Shown: piece after piece, positions 25,889 through 34,497 of the stretch | How the letters are laid out: each line of letters opens with the position of its first letter | Numbering within the stretch: the stretch's first letter is position 1 | Assembly: GCA_910578475.1 (NCBI GenBank) | Contig: CAJTRK010000001.1 | Coordinates: forward strand, 1 to 64,000 | Source: an uncultured Lachnospiraceae bacterium | Lineage (GTDB): Bacteria; Bacillota; Clostridia; Lachnospirales; Lachnospiraceae | Length of the DNA stretch: 64,000 bases | Direction: 5' to 3' | Notes under the pieces: generated by a model | Seen by the model: the letters and a program-made list of their open reading frames with translations, nothing else | The model's database searches: none | Told to the model about the DNA's origin: nothing | Translations under genes and position numbers: made by a program

Positions 25889-26527
25889 ATGATATATGCA
25901 AAGTATGTCAAAAGAATTTTGGATATGATATTGTCCCTGTCGGCGATTATCGTCTTGAGCCCGTTGCTTCTGATTTTGTATCTGCTTGTCCGGGTAAAAC
26001 TCGGAAGCCCTGTTTTGTTCCGTCAGGAACGTCCGGGCAGGAACGGTGAAATTTTCACGCTTTGCAAATTCCGCACCATGACGGACAAACGGAACGAAAA
26101 GGGAGAACTGCTGCCGGACGAAGAACGCCTGACCGGTTTCGGGAAAATGCTGCGTTCTACCAGTCTGGACGAACTGCCGGAATTGTTCAATATTTTAAAA
26201 GGGGATATGAGCCTGATTGGGCCAAGACCTCTTCTGGTGCGCTATCTTCCCTGGTATACCGAGGAAGAACGCCACAGACATGATGTGCGGCCGGGACTCA
26301 CGGGACTGGCGCAGGTAAACGGCAGAAATGCCCTGGGATGGGAAGGCCGTTTTGCTTTTGATTTGGAATATGTAAAACATTGCAGTTTTGTGATGGATTT
26401 AAAAATCATCGGCATGACCGTCGGAAAGGTGCTGAAACGCTCCGGAACGTTGTCGGGGGCGGAACAGACGGTGGAGGATTTCGATGTATACCGCAGGAAA
26501 CAGGCCGAAGAAAACCCAAAAGGATGA
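25889..26527 (+). CDS. pglC: Phosphoglycosyl transferase, small bacterial sugar transferase (PglC type)
   Basis: 212 residues. One N-terminal hydrophobic segment (about 8-32), the re-entrant helix of monotopic enzymes, is followed by the catalytic domain with KFRTMT, the LDELPELFNILKGDMSLIGPRP block (about 92-113, with the Asp-Glu dyad) and RPGLTGLAQVNGRN. It transfers a phospho-sugar from UDP-sugar to undecaprenyl phosphate, the committing step in assembly of the lipid-linked glycan. The short monotopic form, without extra N-terminal helices, matches PglC rather than WbaP. Its place after pglF and pglE points to the diNAcBac-like sugar as substrate. Confidence 0.92.
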   Translation: MIYAKYVKRILDMILSLSAIIVLSPLLLILYLLVRVKLGSPVLFRQERPGRNGEIFTLCKFRTMTDKRNEKGELLPDEERLTGFGKMLRSTSLDELPELFNILKGDMSLIGPRPLLVRYLPWYTEEERHRHDVRPGLTGLAQVNGRNALGWEGRFAFDLEYVKHCSFVMDLKIIGMTVGKVLKRSGTLSGAEQTVEDFDVYRRKQAEENPKG

Positions 26528-26576
26528 TAACAGGCCGGAGCGGATGACGGAAATCCGTAAGGGAAGGAGAGCGCCC

Positions 26577-27590
26577 ATGAAAGAAATTCCCGTATTTGAG
26601 AAATCGCTGGAACGGACTTTGATTCAGGAATTGTCGGACAGTTACGGAAACAATCAGATTTTCATGAAAAGAGACGACTTCGTGCCTTTCAGCTTCGGCG
26701 GGAACAAGGCGCGGAAGGCGGCGGAATTTTACCGGGAAATCAAACGGGAAGCGCCTGATGTTGTGATGACATACGGCAGCAACAGCTCCAATCACTGCCG
26801 CATTATCGCCAATATGGCGGCGGGAATGGGACTTGCCTGCCACATCATTTCGCCGGAAGAAAACAGAGAACGTCTGCACAATACAAGACTGGTACAGGAT
26901 TTTGGAGCAATTATTGAAACCTGTCCCGTGACGAAAGTGGCGGAAACCATCGAGAACCGAAAGGCGGCATACAGGGAAGCCGGAAAAACGCCGTATTTCA
27001 TTGCGGGCGGCGGGCATGGCAACTGCGGTACGGAAGCTTATGTAAAGGCCTACCGGGAAATCGAAACATACGAGAAAGAAAAAAATATCTATTTTGATTA
27101 TATATTCCACGCTTCCGGAACAGGAACCACACAGGCAGGACTGGTATGCGGCAGTCTGCTTGCGGGAGGCGGGAAGCGGACGATTGTGGGAATCAGCATT
27201 GCGCGGGAGGCCGAAAGAGGAAGAAGCGTTGTAAAAGAAAGCATCCGGGAATATCTGGGTGCGCGGTTCCATGATTTGTACAAAGAAGAATGCCTTCTTT
27301 TTACGGATGCGTATCGGTGCGGCGGTTATGGCTGTTATACGAAAGAAGTGACAGAAACGATTGAAGCGGTAATGAAACGGGAAGGCATTGCGATGGATAC
27401 CACTTATGTCGGAAAGGCTTTTCGCGGCATGCTTTCTTATCTGGCGGATAACGATATCCGAAATAAGAAAGCGCTTTTCGTGCATACAGGAGGCGGGCCG
27501 CTTTTCTTTGACGGACTGGACAAAGGCGTTCTGTTTGCGGACGATTCTGATGAAAATGCCGCTTATGCGGCGAAACAGGAAGAAATATGA
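26577..27590 (+). CDS. PLP-dependent ACC deaminase/D-cysteine desulfhydrase-like enzyme
   Basis: 337 residues of fold-type II (tryptophan-synthase beta-like). The PLP lysine lies in FSFGGNKARKAAEF near residue 42, YGSNSSNHCRIIAN follows near 62, and the phosphate-binding SGTGTTQAGL lies near 180. The motifs match the ACC deaminase/DcyD subgroup, which deaminates or desulfhydrates small amino acids. The ATG at 26577 has GGAAGGAGA upstream, and the frame is open further upstream without a good start. It is followed after 25 bases by an ATP-grasp ligase. In a glycan locus a catabolic role seems unlikely. I infer that the pair prepares and attaches an amino-acid-derived group, by analogy with the minus-strand pair at 793-3060. 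Substrate unknown. Confidence 0.8.
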   Translation: MKEIPVFEKSLERTLIQELSDSYGNNQIFMKRDDFVPFSFGGNKARKAAEFYREIKREAPDVVMTYGSNSSNHCRIIANMAAGMGLACHIISPEENRERLHNTRLVQDFGAIIETCPVTKVAETIENRKAAYREAGKTPYFIAGGGHGNCGTEAYVKAYREIETYEKEKNIYFDYIFHASGTGTTQAGLVCGSLLAGGGKRTIVGISIAREAERGRSVVKESIREYLGARFHDLYKEECLLFTDAYRCGGYGCYTKEVTETIEAVMKREGIAMDTTYVGKAFRGMLSYLADNDIRNKKALFVHTGGGPLFFDGLDKGVLFADDSDENAAYAAKQEEI

Positions 27591-27615
27591 AGTTGAGAAA
27601 GAACGGGGGATTGCG

Positions 27616-28599
27616 ATGAACATCCTGATTTTGAGTGCGGGAACGCGAAATAAAGTCGTGCAGTATTTTAAAAAGGAAGCGGGAGCGGAAGGCAAAATCG
27701 TTGCCACCGACTGCAGTACTCTTGCGCCTGCGGTTTATGACGCCGACAAATTTTATCTTGTATCGAGAATTACTGCGCCCGGCTATCTGGAACATATTCT
27801 GGAAATCTGCGAAAAAGAACGGATAGACGGCGTTTTCTCGCTGATAGACCCGGAACTGAGCATTCTGGCGAAAGAAAAGGACAAATTCCTTGCAATCGGA
27901 ACGACGCCGGTGATTTCCCCCTATGAGCTGGTGGAGACTTGTCTGGACAAATACCGGATGTATCATATGTTATGCGAAATGCAGATTCCTACCGGGAAAT
28001 GTTTTGTGGAAAAGGAAGCTTTCTACGAGGCGGTGGAAAAGGGTGAAATTTCTTATCCTGTTTTCGTAAAACCGGTGAAAGGAAGCGCGAGCATCAACAT
28101 CAGCAAAGCAGGAAGCAAAGAAGAAATCGAATTGCTGTTCCGGCTGTATGACGATTTGATGATACAGGAATATATGGACGGCCAGGAATACGGCGCCGAT
28201 GTCTATATCGATATGATATCGGGAAAATGCACTTCCATTTTTGTGAAAAAGAAGTTGAAGATGCGGGCCGGTGAGACGGATAAATCCGTGTCCTTTAAAG
28301 ATGAAAAACTGTTCGCTCTGATAAAAGAATTCGTGGAAGAATGCGGGTTTCGCGGTATGATTGATATTGATATTTTTGAAAAGAACGGGACATATTATAT
28401 TTCGGAAGTCAATCCCCGTTTTGGCGGCGGATATCCGCACGCCTATGCCTGTGGCGTCAATATGCCCAAACAGGTTCTGGAAAATCTGGCGGGCCGGGAA
28501 AATCCGGTCACAATCGGGATGTATCAGGAATCAGTTTGCATGATGAAATATAATGAAATTGCGGTCAGGGATATGAGCGGGGAAACGATACTCGTATAG
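27616..28599 (+). CDS. ATP-grasp family carboxylate-amine ligase (paralogue of the gene at 793)
   Basis: 327 residues from the ATG at 27616 (GGGGG upstream). NILILSAGTRNKVV at the N-terminus, YPVFVKPVKGSASINI (147-162), IQEYMDGQEYG (183-193) and SEVNPRFGGGYPHAYACG (263-280) reproduce the motif set of the minus-strand ATP-grasp gene, so the two are clear paralogues. A carboxylate would be activated as acyl-phosphate and joined to an amine. It sits after pglF-pglE-pglC and a PLP enzyme, where many loci would carry the PglD acetyltransferase. Amidation of the 4-amino sugar by an amino or hydroxy acid is therefore a reasonable, untested proposal. Confidence 0.85.
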   Translation: MNILILSAGTRNKVVQYFKKEAGAEGKIVATDCSTLAPAVYDADKFYLVSRITAPGYLEHILEICEKERIDGVFSLIDPELSILAKEKDKFLAIGTTPVISPYELVETCLDKYRMYHMLCEMQIPTGKCFVEKEAFYEAVEKGEISYPVFVKPVKGSASINISKAGSKEEIELLFRLYDDLMIQEYMDGQEYGADVYIDMISGKCTSIFVKKKLKMRAGETDKSVSFKDEKLFALIKEFVEECGFRGMIDIDIFEKNGTYYISEVNPRFGGGYPHAYACGVNMPKQVLENLAGRENPVTIGMYQESVCMMKYNEIAVRDMSGETILV

Positions 28600-28611
28600 A
28601 CTGCAGACAGT

Positions 28612-29715
28612 ATGAGGAAAAAAGATATGGGCAGAGTATTGATTCTGATAAATTCATCCGGCGGGCTGTTTGATTTCCGGAACGAATTTGTGGAAGCGCT
28701 TTTAGAAGAAAATCAGGTATTTGTCAGCGTGCCGGATGACGTAAAAACAAAGGAGCTGACGGATGAGGGATGTCAGATAATCAGGACGCCCATTAACCGC
28801 AGAGGAATCAATCCCTTAGAAGATTTGAAACTCTGCCGGGCCTATTATAATATGATGAAGGAACTGAAACCGGATTTGGTCATTACCTATACGATAAAGC
28901 CCAATATTTACGGCGGCTTCTGCGCGGGCCTGATGAAGATTCCTTATATTACGACGATTACCGGACTCGGGGGCGCTTTTGACAGGACGGGATTGTTTTT
29001 ACGGCTTATCATCCATATGTACCGTGCCGGCATGAAAAAGGCGGCCTGCGTCTTTTTCCAGAACGAAGAGAACCGGAACATTTTCCGAAAGTTCGGCATT
29101 GCTGGACAAAAGGACAGACTGGTCATGGGTTCCGGCGTCAGCCTGCCGAGACATCCGTATGAACCCTATCCGGAACGGGAAGAGACGCATTTTCTGTTTG
29201 TCGGCCGTGTCATGAAAGAACGGGGGATTCTGGAATTTCTGGAAGCGGCCGGAAGACTGCACAGCGATAAAGTGTTTTTTGATATCCTCGGATACTGCGA
29301 TGAAGATTATCAGGAGATGCTGGCCGGTCTGGAAAAGGAAGGTGTGATTCATCAACTCGGTTTTCATACCCAGGTGCATCCGTATCTTGCGGACGCAAGC
29401 GCCATCGTTATCGCATCCTTCCATGAGGGAATGTCCAATGCGCTTATCGAGGCGGCGGCAACCGGGAGACCTGTTATCGCATCCAATATCAGCGGATGTC
29501 TGGAAGCCTTCGAAGAGGGGCGGACGGGTTTGGGCTTTACGCCCGGAAACGCGGAAGAGCTGATTGCGGCAATGGAGAAATTTCTGCGGCTGTCCAATGA
29601 AGAGCGGGCGGCGATGGGCCGTGCGGGACGTGAAAAGATGGAGAAAGAGTTCGACAGGAAGCTTGTGACGGCGGCCTATATGGAAGAAGTAAAAAGACTG
29701 AGCGCTGCGGACTGA
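28612..29715 (+). CDS. Glycosyltransferase family 4, PglA-like
   Basis: 367 residues, GT-B fold. The N-terminal domain starts VLILINSSGGLFDFRNEFVE. TYTIKPNIYGG and TTITGLGGAF match the PglA/CapM-like subgroup, which adds the second sugar to an undecaprenyl-PP-linked bacillosamine. The C-terminal donor domain has FLFVGRVMKERGILEFLEA and the EGMSNALIEAAATGRPVIAS block with the nucleotide-sugar E-x7-E motif. A second in-frame ATG at 28627 is an alternative start. Lying just after the pglFEC set, it probably extends the PglC product. The donor may be a UDP-HexNAc, but the sequence does not fix it. Confidence 0.85.
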   Translation: MRKKDMGRVLILINSSGGLFDFRNEFVEALLEENQVFVSVPDDVKTKELTDEGCQIIRTPINRRGINPLEDLKLCRAYYNMMKELKPDLVITYTIKPNIYGGFCAGLMKIPYITTITGLGGAFDRTGLFLRLIIHMYRAGMKKAACVFFQNEENRNIFRKFGIAGQKDRLVMGSGVSLPRHPYEPYPEREETHFLFVGRVMKERGILEFLEAAGRLHSDKVFFDILGYCDEDYQEMLAGLEKEGVIHQLGFHTQVHPYLADASAIVIASFHEGMSNALIEAAATGRPVIASNISGCLEAFEEGRTGLGFTPGNAEELIAAMEKFLRLSNEERAAMGRAGREKMEKEFDRKLVTAAYMEEVKRLSAAD

Positions 29716-29787
29716 AGATAGGGAATATTTGTATCAAAACCTGAAAAAACATGAATGCGGAAAGCGTGTCTGAAAGGAGATAAAGCA

Positions 29788-31104
29788 ATGAGTCTGTATG
29801 AAAAAATCGTAAAAGGTGAGGAAAAAATTTCACTGGTTGGTCTTGGCTATGTGGGAATGCCGATTGCGGTAGCTTTTGCCAGAAAAGTCAAAGTCGTGGG
29901 ATTTGATTTAAATGAAGAAAAAATCAATCTGTATAAAAGCGGCGTAGACCCGACGAAGGAAGTAGGTGACGAGGTTATCCGCAATACGACGGTGGAGTTC
30001 ACCGCGGATGCCGCCAGATTAAAAGAAGCCAAATTCCACATCGTGGCCGTGCCGACGCCTGTTAAGAGCGACCATACGCCGGATTTATCCCCGGTGGAAG
30101 GCGCAAGCCATCTTCTGGGACAAAATCTGACAAAAGGCTCCGTTGTCGTCTATGAATCGACGGTATATCCGGGCGTGACGGAAGATATCTGCGTGCCGAT
30201 TCTGGAAAAAGAATCCGGTTTAAAATGCGGCGTTGACTTTAAAATCGGCTATTCGCCGGAGCGTATCAATCCGGGCGATAAAGTACATAGACTGGAGACG
30301 ATTACGAAAATCGTATCAGGTATGGACGAAGAAACGCTCGATACGGTCGCAAAAGTGTATGAGCTCGTTGTGGATGCGGGCGTATACCGTGCGGAATCCA
30401 TCAAAGTGGCGGAAGCGGCAAAAGTTATCGAAAACAGCCAGAGAGATATCAATATTGCGTTTATGAATGAACTTTCCATTATATTCCACAAGATGGATAT
30501 CGATACGATGGCCGTGTTAAAAGCGGCGGGCACAAAATGGAATTTCCTGAATTTTATGCCCGGGCTTGTAGGCGGACACTGTATCGGCGTTGACCCCTAT
30601 TATCTGACCTACAAGTCGGAGGAGCTCGGCTACCATTCCAGAATTATTCTGGCGGGGCGGCGCATCAATGACGAGATGGGCAAGTATGTGGCGGAGAGCC
30701 TTGTAAAAAATCTGATTAAAGCGGATGTGCCGGTCAAAACCGCGAAAGTGGCAATTCTCGGTTTTACTTTCAAAGAAAACTGCCCGGATACAAGAAACAC
30801 GAAAGTAATCGATATTTATAATGAATTGGGCGAATACGGCATCAGCCCTCTTGTTGTGGACCCGGCGGCAGACGCGGAAGAAGCAAAACGCCTTTATGGC
30901 CTTTCGTTCGGAAGGCTGGAAGATATCCATGATATGGACGCGGTCATTATTGCGGTAGCCCATGATGAATTTAAAAAGCTTGGTAAAAAAGAACTCGACG
31001 GATTTTTTAAAGCGGAGAACGCGAAGAAAGTACTGGCAGACATCAAAGGCTTACTGAACAGAAAAGATTACCTGACAGAGGATTATCTGTACTGGAGACT
31101 CTGA
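29788..31104 (+). CDS. UDP-N-acetyl-hexosamine 6-dehydrogenase (TviB/WbpO type)
   Basis: 438 residues from the ATG at 29788, chosen because AAAGGAG precedes it. The NAD motif is GLGYVGMP (18-25). VAVPTPVKSDHTPDL and the catalytic cysteine Cys265 in GGHCIGVDPYYLTYK follow, and the C-terminal domain shows FKENCPDTRNT. It oxidises C6 of a UDP-HexNAc in two NAD-dependent steps to the uronic acid. The VPTPVxxDHxPDLxPVxxAS pattern fits the GalNAc-acting TviB/WbpO subgroup. The partner C4-epimerase (TviC/WbpP type) is at 34498, so UDP-GlcNAc to UDP-GalNAc to UDP-GalNAcA is the likely path. AsnB-like proteins at 51863 and 55024 could amidate the product. Confidence 0.9.
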   Translation: MSLYEKIVKGEEKISLVGLGYVGMPIAVAFARKVKVVGFDLNEEKINLYKSGVDPTKEVGDEVIRNTTVEFTADAARLKEAKFHIVAVPTPVKSDHTPDLSPVEGASHLLGQNLTKGSVVVYESTVYPGVTEDICVPILEKESGLKCGVDFKIGYSPERINPGDKVHRLETITKIVSGMDEETLDTVAKVYELVVDAGVYRAESIKVAEAAKVIENSQRDINIAFMNELSIIFHKMDIDTMAVLKAAGTKWNFLNFMPGLVGGHCIGVDPYYLTYKSEELGYHSRIILAGRRINDEMGKYVAESLVKNLIKADVPVKTAKVAILGFTFKENCPDTRNTKVIDIYNELGEYGISPLVVDPAADAEEAKRLYGLSFGRLEDIHDMDAVIIAVAHDEFKKLGKKELDGFFKAENAKKVLADIKGLLNRKDYLTEDYLYWRL

Positions 31105-31139
31105 TTACCGTGGCAGCAGAAAGGGAATGGGCGTAACAG

Positions 31140-31883
31140 ATGGGCAGAAAGATTGCCGTCCGGATGGATGATATCACGCCGGATATGAATTGGGAGAATT
31201 TTCGTTTTTTTCTGAAATTATTCGAAGAAGCGGGTATTACGCCTCTGCTTGGCATTGTGCCGGAAAGCCGGGATGAAAAGCTGCGATGCGGGAAGCCGCG
31301 GGAAGACTTCTACGAGGTCATGAGAGGGCTGAAAAAAAAAGGATTCTGTTTTGCCCTGCACGGCTGCTATCATCTTTATACGACGAAAAAAGGCGGTCTT
31401 TTTCCACTGAATACCTGTTCCGAATTTGCGGGCGTTCCATATGAAAAACAGAAAGAGATGCTTTCTTTTGGGAAAAGGCAGCTGGAAGAACAGGGGATAG
31501 AGGCCGGTATTTTCATGGCGCCGGCCCATTCTTATGATAAAAATACGCTGCGGGCCCTGAAAGAGCTCGGCATTACAAAAGTGACGGACGGCTTCGGAAA
31601 AGAGCCTTACACTTGCAAAGGACTGACCTTTTATCCGATTTCATTTCTGCTCGGACGCAGTCTGAAACAGAAAAACGGTGTGACAACACTGGTGCTTCAT
31701 GCCAATACAGTGACGGAGGCGGACAAAGAACGATATCGGAAACTGTTCGGAGAATATGGAAAAAATATGATTTCCTATTCGGAATATCTAGAAAGAACGC
31801 CTGTAAAAAGGATGCTTCCGGGCAGAATAGGGGAATATCTTCTGGCGAAGGGAAAACATTTTGCCGGACGTATTCGGCGGTGA
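31140..31883 (+). CDS. DUF2334-type polysaccharide deacetylase-like protein
   Basis: 247 residues with no signal peptide. VRMDDITPDM carries the paired aspartates of the NodB-like metal site, HGCYHLY the histidines, APAHSYDKNTLRAL the substrate loop and LVLHAN the final His strand. The arrangement fits DUF2334, a divergent branch of carbohydrate esterase 4. It would remove an acetyl group from an amino sugar, here in the cytoplasm. It stands between the TviB-like dehydrogenase and a GT4. A deacetylated intermediate could expose an amine for acylation or formylation by other enzymes of the locus. Confidence 0.78.
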   Translation: MGRKIAVRMDDITPDMNWENFRFFLKLFEEAGITPLLGIVPESRDEKLRCGKPREDFYEVMRGLKKKGFCFALHGCYHLYTTKKGGLFPLNTCSEFAGVPYEKQKEMLSFGKRQLEEQGIEAGIFMAPAHSYDKNTLRALKELGITKVTDGFGKEPYTCKGLTFYPISFLLGRSLKQKNGVTTLVLHANTVTEADKERYRKLFGEYGKNMISYSEYLERTPVKRMLPGRIGEYLLAKGKHFAGRIRR

Positions 31884-31910
31884 TAAATTACGATGGGGGA
31901 AAGAACTGCG

Positions 31911-33050
31911 ATGGAAGAACCGATGCGGATACTGCATGTGCTCGGCGGCGTCGGATTAGGCGGCGCGGAAAGCAGAATTATGGATTTATACCGGTGCATC
32001 GACAGGGAAAAGCTCCAGTTTGATTTTCTGGTGCACCAGAGCGGCCCGGGCTATTATGAAGAGGAAATTCAGGAACTGGGAGGGCGGATTTACCGCGTTC
32101 CCCGTTTTCGCTTATATAATATTCTGACATATCGAAAGGCGTTATGGGCCTTTTTCAAAGAACATCATGCGTTTCGGGCCGTACACGGGCATATGACGAG
32201 CACGGCGGCCGTTTATCTGCCGATTGCGAAAAAATGCGGAATCCCCGTGACAATCGCTCATGCGAGAAGCGCGGGCGTGGATAAAGGGATGAAGGGAATC
32301 GTCACCAGACTGCTTCGGATTCCCTTGCGAAAAAAATGCGACTATATGTTCGCCTGTTCCGGACTCGCAGCAGAGGCCGTCTTCGGAAAGAAAAACGCGC
32401 TTGCGGGGAAAGTGACGATTGTTCCGAACGCCATCGACGCCGGAGCGTTCCGCTTTTGTGCGGAAACGAGGGCGGAAATGAGACGGGAACTGGAACTTGC
32501 GGAAAAATTTGTAATCGGGCATGTGGGCAGATTTCATTATGCCAAAAATCATGAATATTTGCTGGAAGTGTTTGCCCAAATCGTAAAAAAGCATGACAAT
32601 GCGATACTGCTTCTTTTAGGAGAAGGAGAGCGCAAGGAAGAGATGCAGCAAAAAGCGGCGTCTCTCGGTATTGCGGAAAAAGTACGATTCTGCGGTAATC
32701 AGAAAGAAACGTGGAAATATTATCAGGCGATGGATTTCTTTGTTTTTCCTTCCCGGTTTGAAGGGCTTCCGGGAACAGTCGTGGAGGCGCAGAGCGCGGG
32801 ACTGCGCTGCCTGATTTCGGACACGATTGCAAAAGAGAGTATTATCACGGAACTGGCCGCGAGTAAGAGCATTGCGGAAAGTCCGGCGGCATGGGCGGAA
32901 TATGTGCTTGCAAACAGAGAATATGAAAGGACGGACAGGTACGGGCAGATTCGGGCCGCCGGCTTTGACGTGCGCAGACAGGCGGAGTGGTACGGCCGGT
33001 TTTACCGGAACGGAAACGCGGACTGCGGAAAGGATAGGGGACACAAGTGA
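31911..33050 (+). CDS. Glycosyltransferase family 4 (EpsF-like)
   Basis: About 379 residues from the ATG at 31911 (GGGGGA upstream); ATG codons at 31893 and 31923 are alternatives. The N-terminal MRILHVLGGVGLGGAESRIMDL is typical of EpsF/CapM-like enzymes (motif GGAE). The C-terminal domain has IGHVGRFHYAKNHEYLLEVF and FPSRFEGLPGTVVEAQSAGL, the donor-binding E-x7-E region. It adds a sugar to the growing lipid-linked chain at the inner membrane face. Its stop overlaps the GTG start of the membrane protein that follows, so the two are translationally coupled. Confidence 0.85.
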   Translation: MEEPMRILHVLGGVGLGGAESRIMDLYRCIDREKLQFDFLVHQSGPGYYEEEIQELGGRIYRVPRFRLYNILTYRKALWAFFKEHHAFRAVHGHMTSTAAVYLPIAKKCGIPVTIAHARSAGVDKGMKGIVTRLLRIPLRKKCDYMFACSGLAAEAVFGKKNALAGKVTIVPNAIDAGAFRFCAETRAEMRRELELAEKFVIGHVGRFHYAKNHEYLLEVFAQIVKKHDNAILLLLGEGERKEEMQQKAASLGIAEKVRFCGNQKETWKYYQAMDFFVFPSRFEGLPGTVVEAQSAGLRCLISDTIAKESIITELAASKSIAESPAAWAEYVLANREYERTDRYGQIRAAGFDVRRQAEWYGRFYRNGNADCGKDRGHK

Positions 33051-34426
33051 CAAAAGAACATAAAAAATCGCTTGGCATTTTCAGCCTGCTATTGTTGTTT
33101 TTTCTGGGAATGTTTGCGATGTATGGCGTCGGCGTCTATAATGATTCCGAACAATATATTACGATGCACATCCACAGAGAACCGTTGTATCCGCTGTTTC
33201 TGGCTTTGTTCAGACTGTCGGCGGGACCGGAAGCGGGTCTTTTTCTGGCGGCAGCCGCGCAGAATGTGCTGGCGGCCTGCAGCATTTTTTTCCTGATAGA
33301 ATATCTGACCAGAAAATTCTCGCTGAATCTGGCCGGGGAGCTTGTGCTTCTCGCGTTAGAGCTTGCGCCGCATCTGGTGACCCGGTATGTTTCGGCGCTT
33401 GGCATATTTCTGGAAAATTCGATAATGAGCGAGGCGCTCTGCATTCCGCTTTTTCAGTTTTTCCTGTTATTCATGCTGCGGACGGTTTTTGAAAAAAGAA
33501 AGACGGATATGATATGGAGTCTGGTCTTTGCATACCTGCTGTCGATGACGAGAGGGCAGATGATGACGACGATTTTAATCTGGCTCGTGGTCGTTTTTTT
33601 GTTGTTTTTATCCGAAAGAAAGTACAGGAGGCTCCTGATACCGGTGGCTGCAGTCCTTTGTGTTTTCGGACTTCGGAGCCTGACGGTGTATACTTATAAT
33701 TATTTTGTGACAGGCTATTTCATGGGAAATACTTACGGACAGGTGAACACGCTGACCAATGTAATTTATGCTTGCGACAGAGAGGACGGAGAAGTTTTCG
33801 AAGAGGGAAGCCTGGAACGAAGCTTTTTTGATATTTTTTATAAAGGGGCAGACGATGTTTTGGCCAGCTACCGTTATGCGAAAGACGCGCCGGAGGGCGA
33901 AGCGGCATATTTGGAAAGCCATCATGACACATTGAAATTCGAGGTGCTCGAAAGCAATTTTTCCGTCTATTATTTCGGTCTCGGAGAGGTGGACTATTAT
34001 CAGCAGAGCCGGATGTCGGACGAGATGGCGGGTATCATGCTGCGGAAACTTCTTCCGGCGTGTTTCGGGCAATGGCTGTATGATTATCTGCTGCTTTGCC
34101 GGAACGGATTTATCAGGAGCATTGCGGTTGTGAACAGATGGATTAACTGGGCGGCGCTTGCGATTTATCTTGCGGCGGCCGCGCTGACGATTCGGGCTCT
34201 CATAAAAGACAAAAAAAGCGGCCCGGCCCGTGTGATGGGCCTGGCGCTGCTCTTTATCGCCGCCAACGTATGCGCCACTTCCCTGACGATTATGTGCTTG
34301 TCGAGATATATGATATACGGTTTTTCCATTTTTTATATGGCGTTCTTTCTGCTGCTGGTAGAAGTTATGCGGGAAAGGCAGCAAAAACGCTTTCGCATGA
34401 AAACGTTGTGTATCGTGCAGAATTAG
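33047..34426 (+). CDS. Polytopic membrane protein, GT-C-like
   Basis: 459 residues starting at GTG (33047), overlapping the GT4 stop as GTGA, with AGGATAGGGG upstream. About ten helices. The first external loop reads VYNDSEQYITMHIHREPLYPLF, broken here by residue positions 27-48, with an Asp-Ser-Glu acidic group and the REPLYP motif seen in several uncharacterised bacterial GT-C-like proteins. A larger loop of about 100 residues follows helix 6. It probably transfers a lipid-phosphate sugar outside the cell, but no family name can be given with certainty. The end of the gene contains the promoter for the epimerase gene. Confidence 0.6.
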   Translation: MTKEHKKSLGIFSLLLLFFLGMFAMYGVGVYNDSEQYITMHIHREPLYPLFLALFRLSAGPEAGLFLAAAAQNVLAACSIFFLIEYLTRKFSLNLAGELVLLALELAPHLVTRYVSALGIFLENSIMSEALCIPLFQFFLLFMLRTVFEKRKTDMIWSLVFAYLLSMTRGQMMTTILIWLVVVFLLFLSERKYRRLLIPVAAVLCVFGLRSLTVYTYNYFVTGYFMGNTYGQVNTLTNVIYACDREDGEVFEEGSLERSFFDIFYKGADDVLASYRYAKDAPEGEAAYLESHHDTLKFEVLESNFSVYYFGLGEVDYYQQSRMSDEMAGIMLRKLLPACFGQWLYDYLLLCRNGFIRSIAVVNRWINWAALAIYLAAAALTIRALIKDKKSGPARVMGLALLFIAANVCATSLTIMCLSRYMIYGFSIFYMAFFLLLVEVMRERQQKRFRMKTLCIVQN

Positions 34427-34434
34427 TATATAAT
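34406..34434 (+). promoter_or_regulatory. Internal promoter for the epimerase gene
   Basis: TTGTGT (34406-34411), a 17-base spacer and perfect TATAAT (34429-34434), overlapping the end of the preceding membrane-protein gene. It would start transcription about 55 bases before the ATG at 34498. Confidence 0.72.
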
Positions 34435-34497
34435 CAGTTAGAGTGTGTTTGAAAAATGACTGAAAGTTGCCGCAAAAGCGGTGGAATAGGAGTAATT

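Noticed and set aside
22822..28599. N-linked protein glycosylation (Pgl) locus with PglB
   Set aside because: No STT3/PglB-like protein with a WWDYG motif is found in the window, so a Campylobacter-type N-glycosylation system is not supported.
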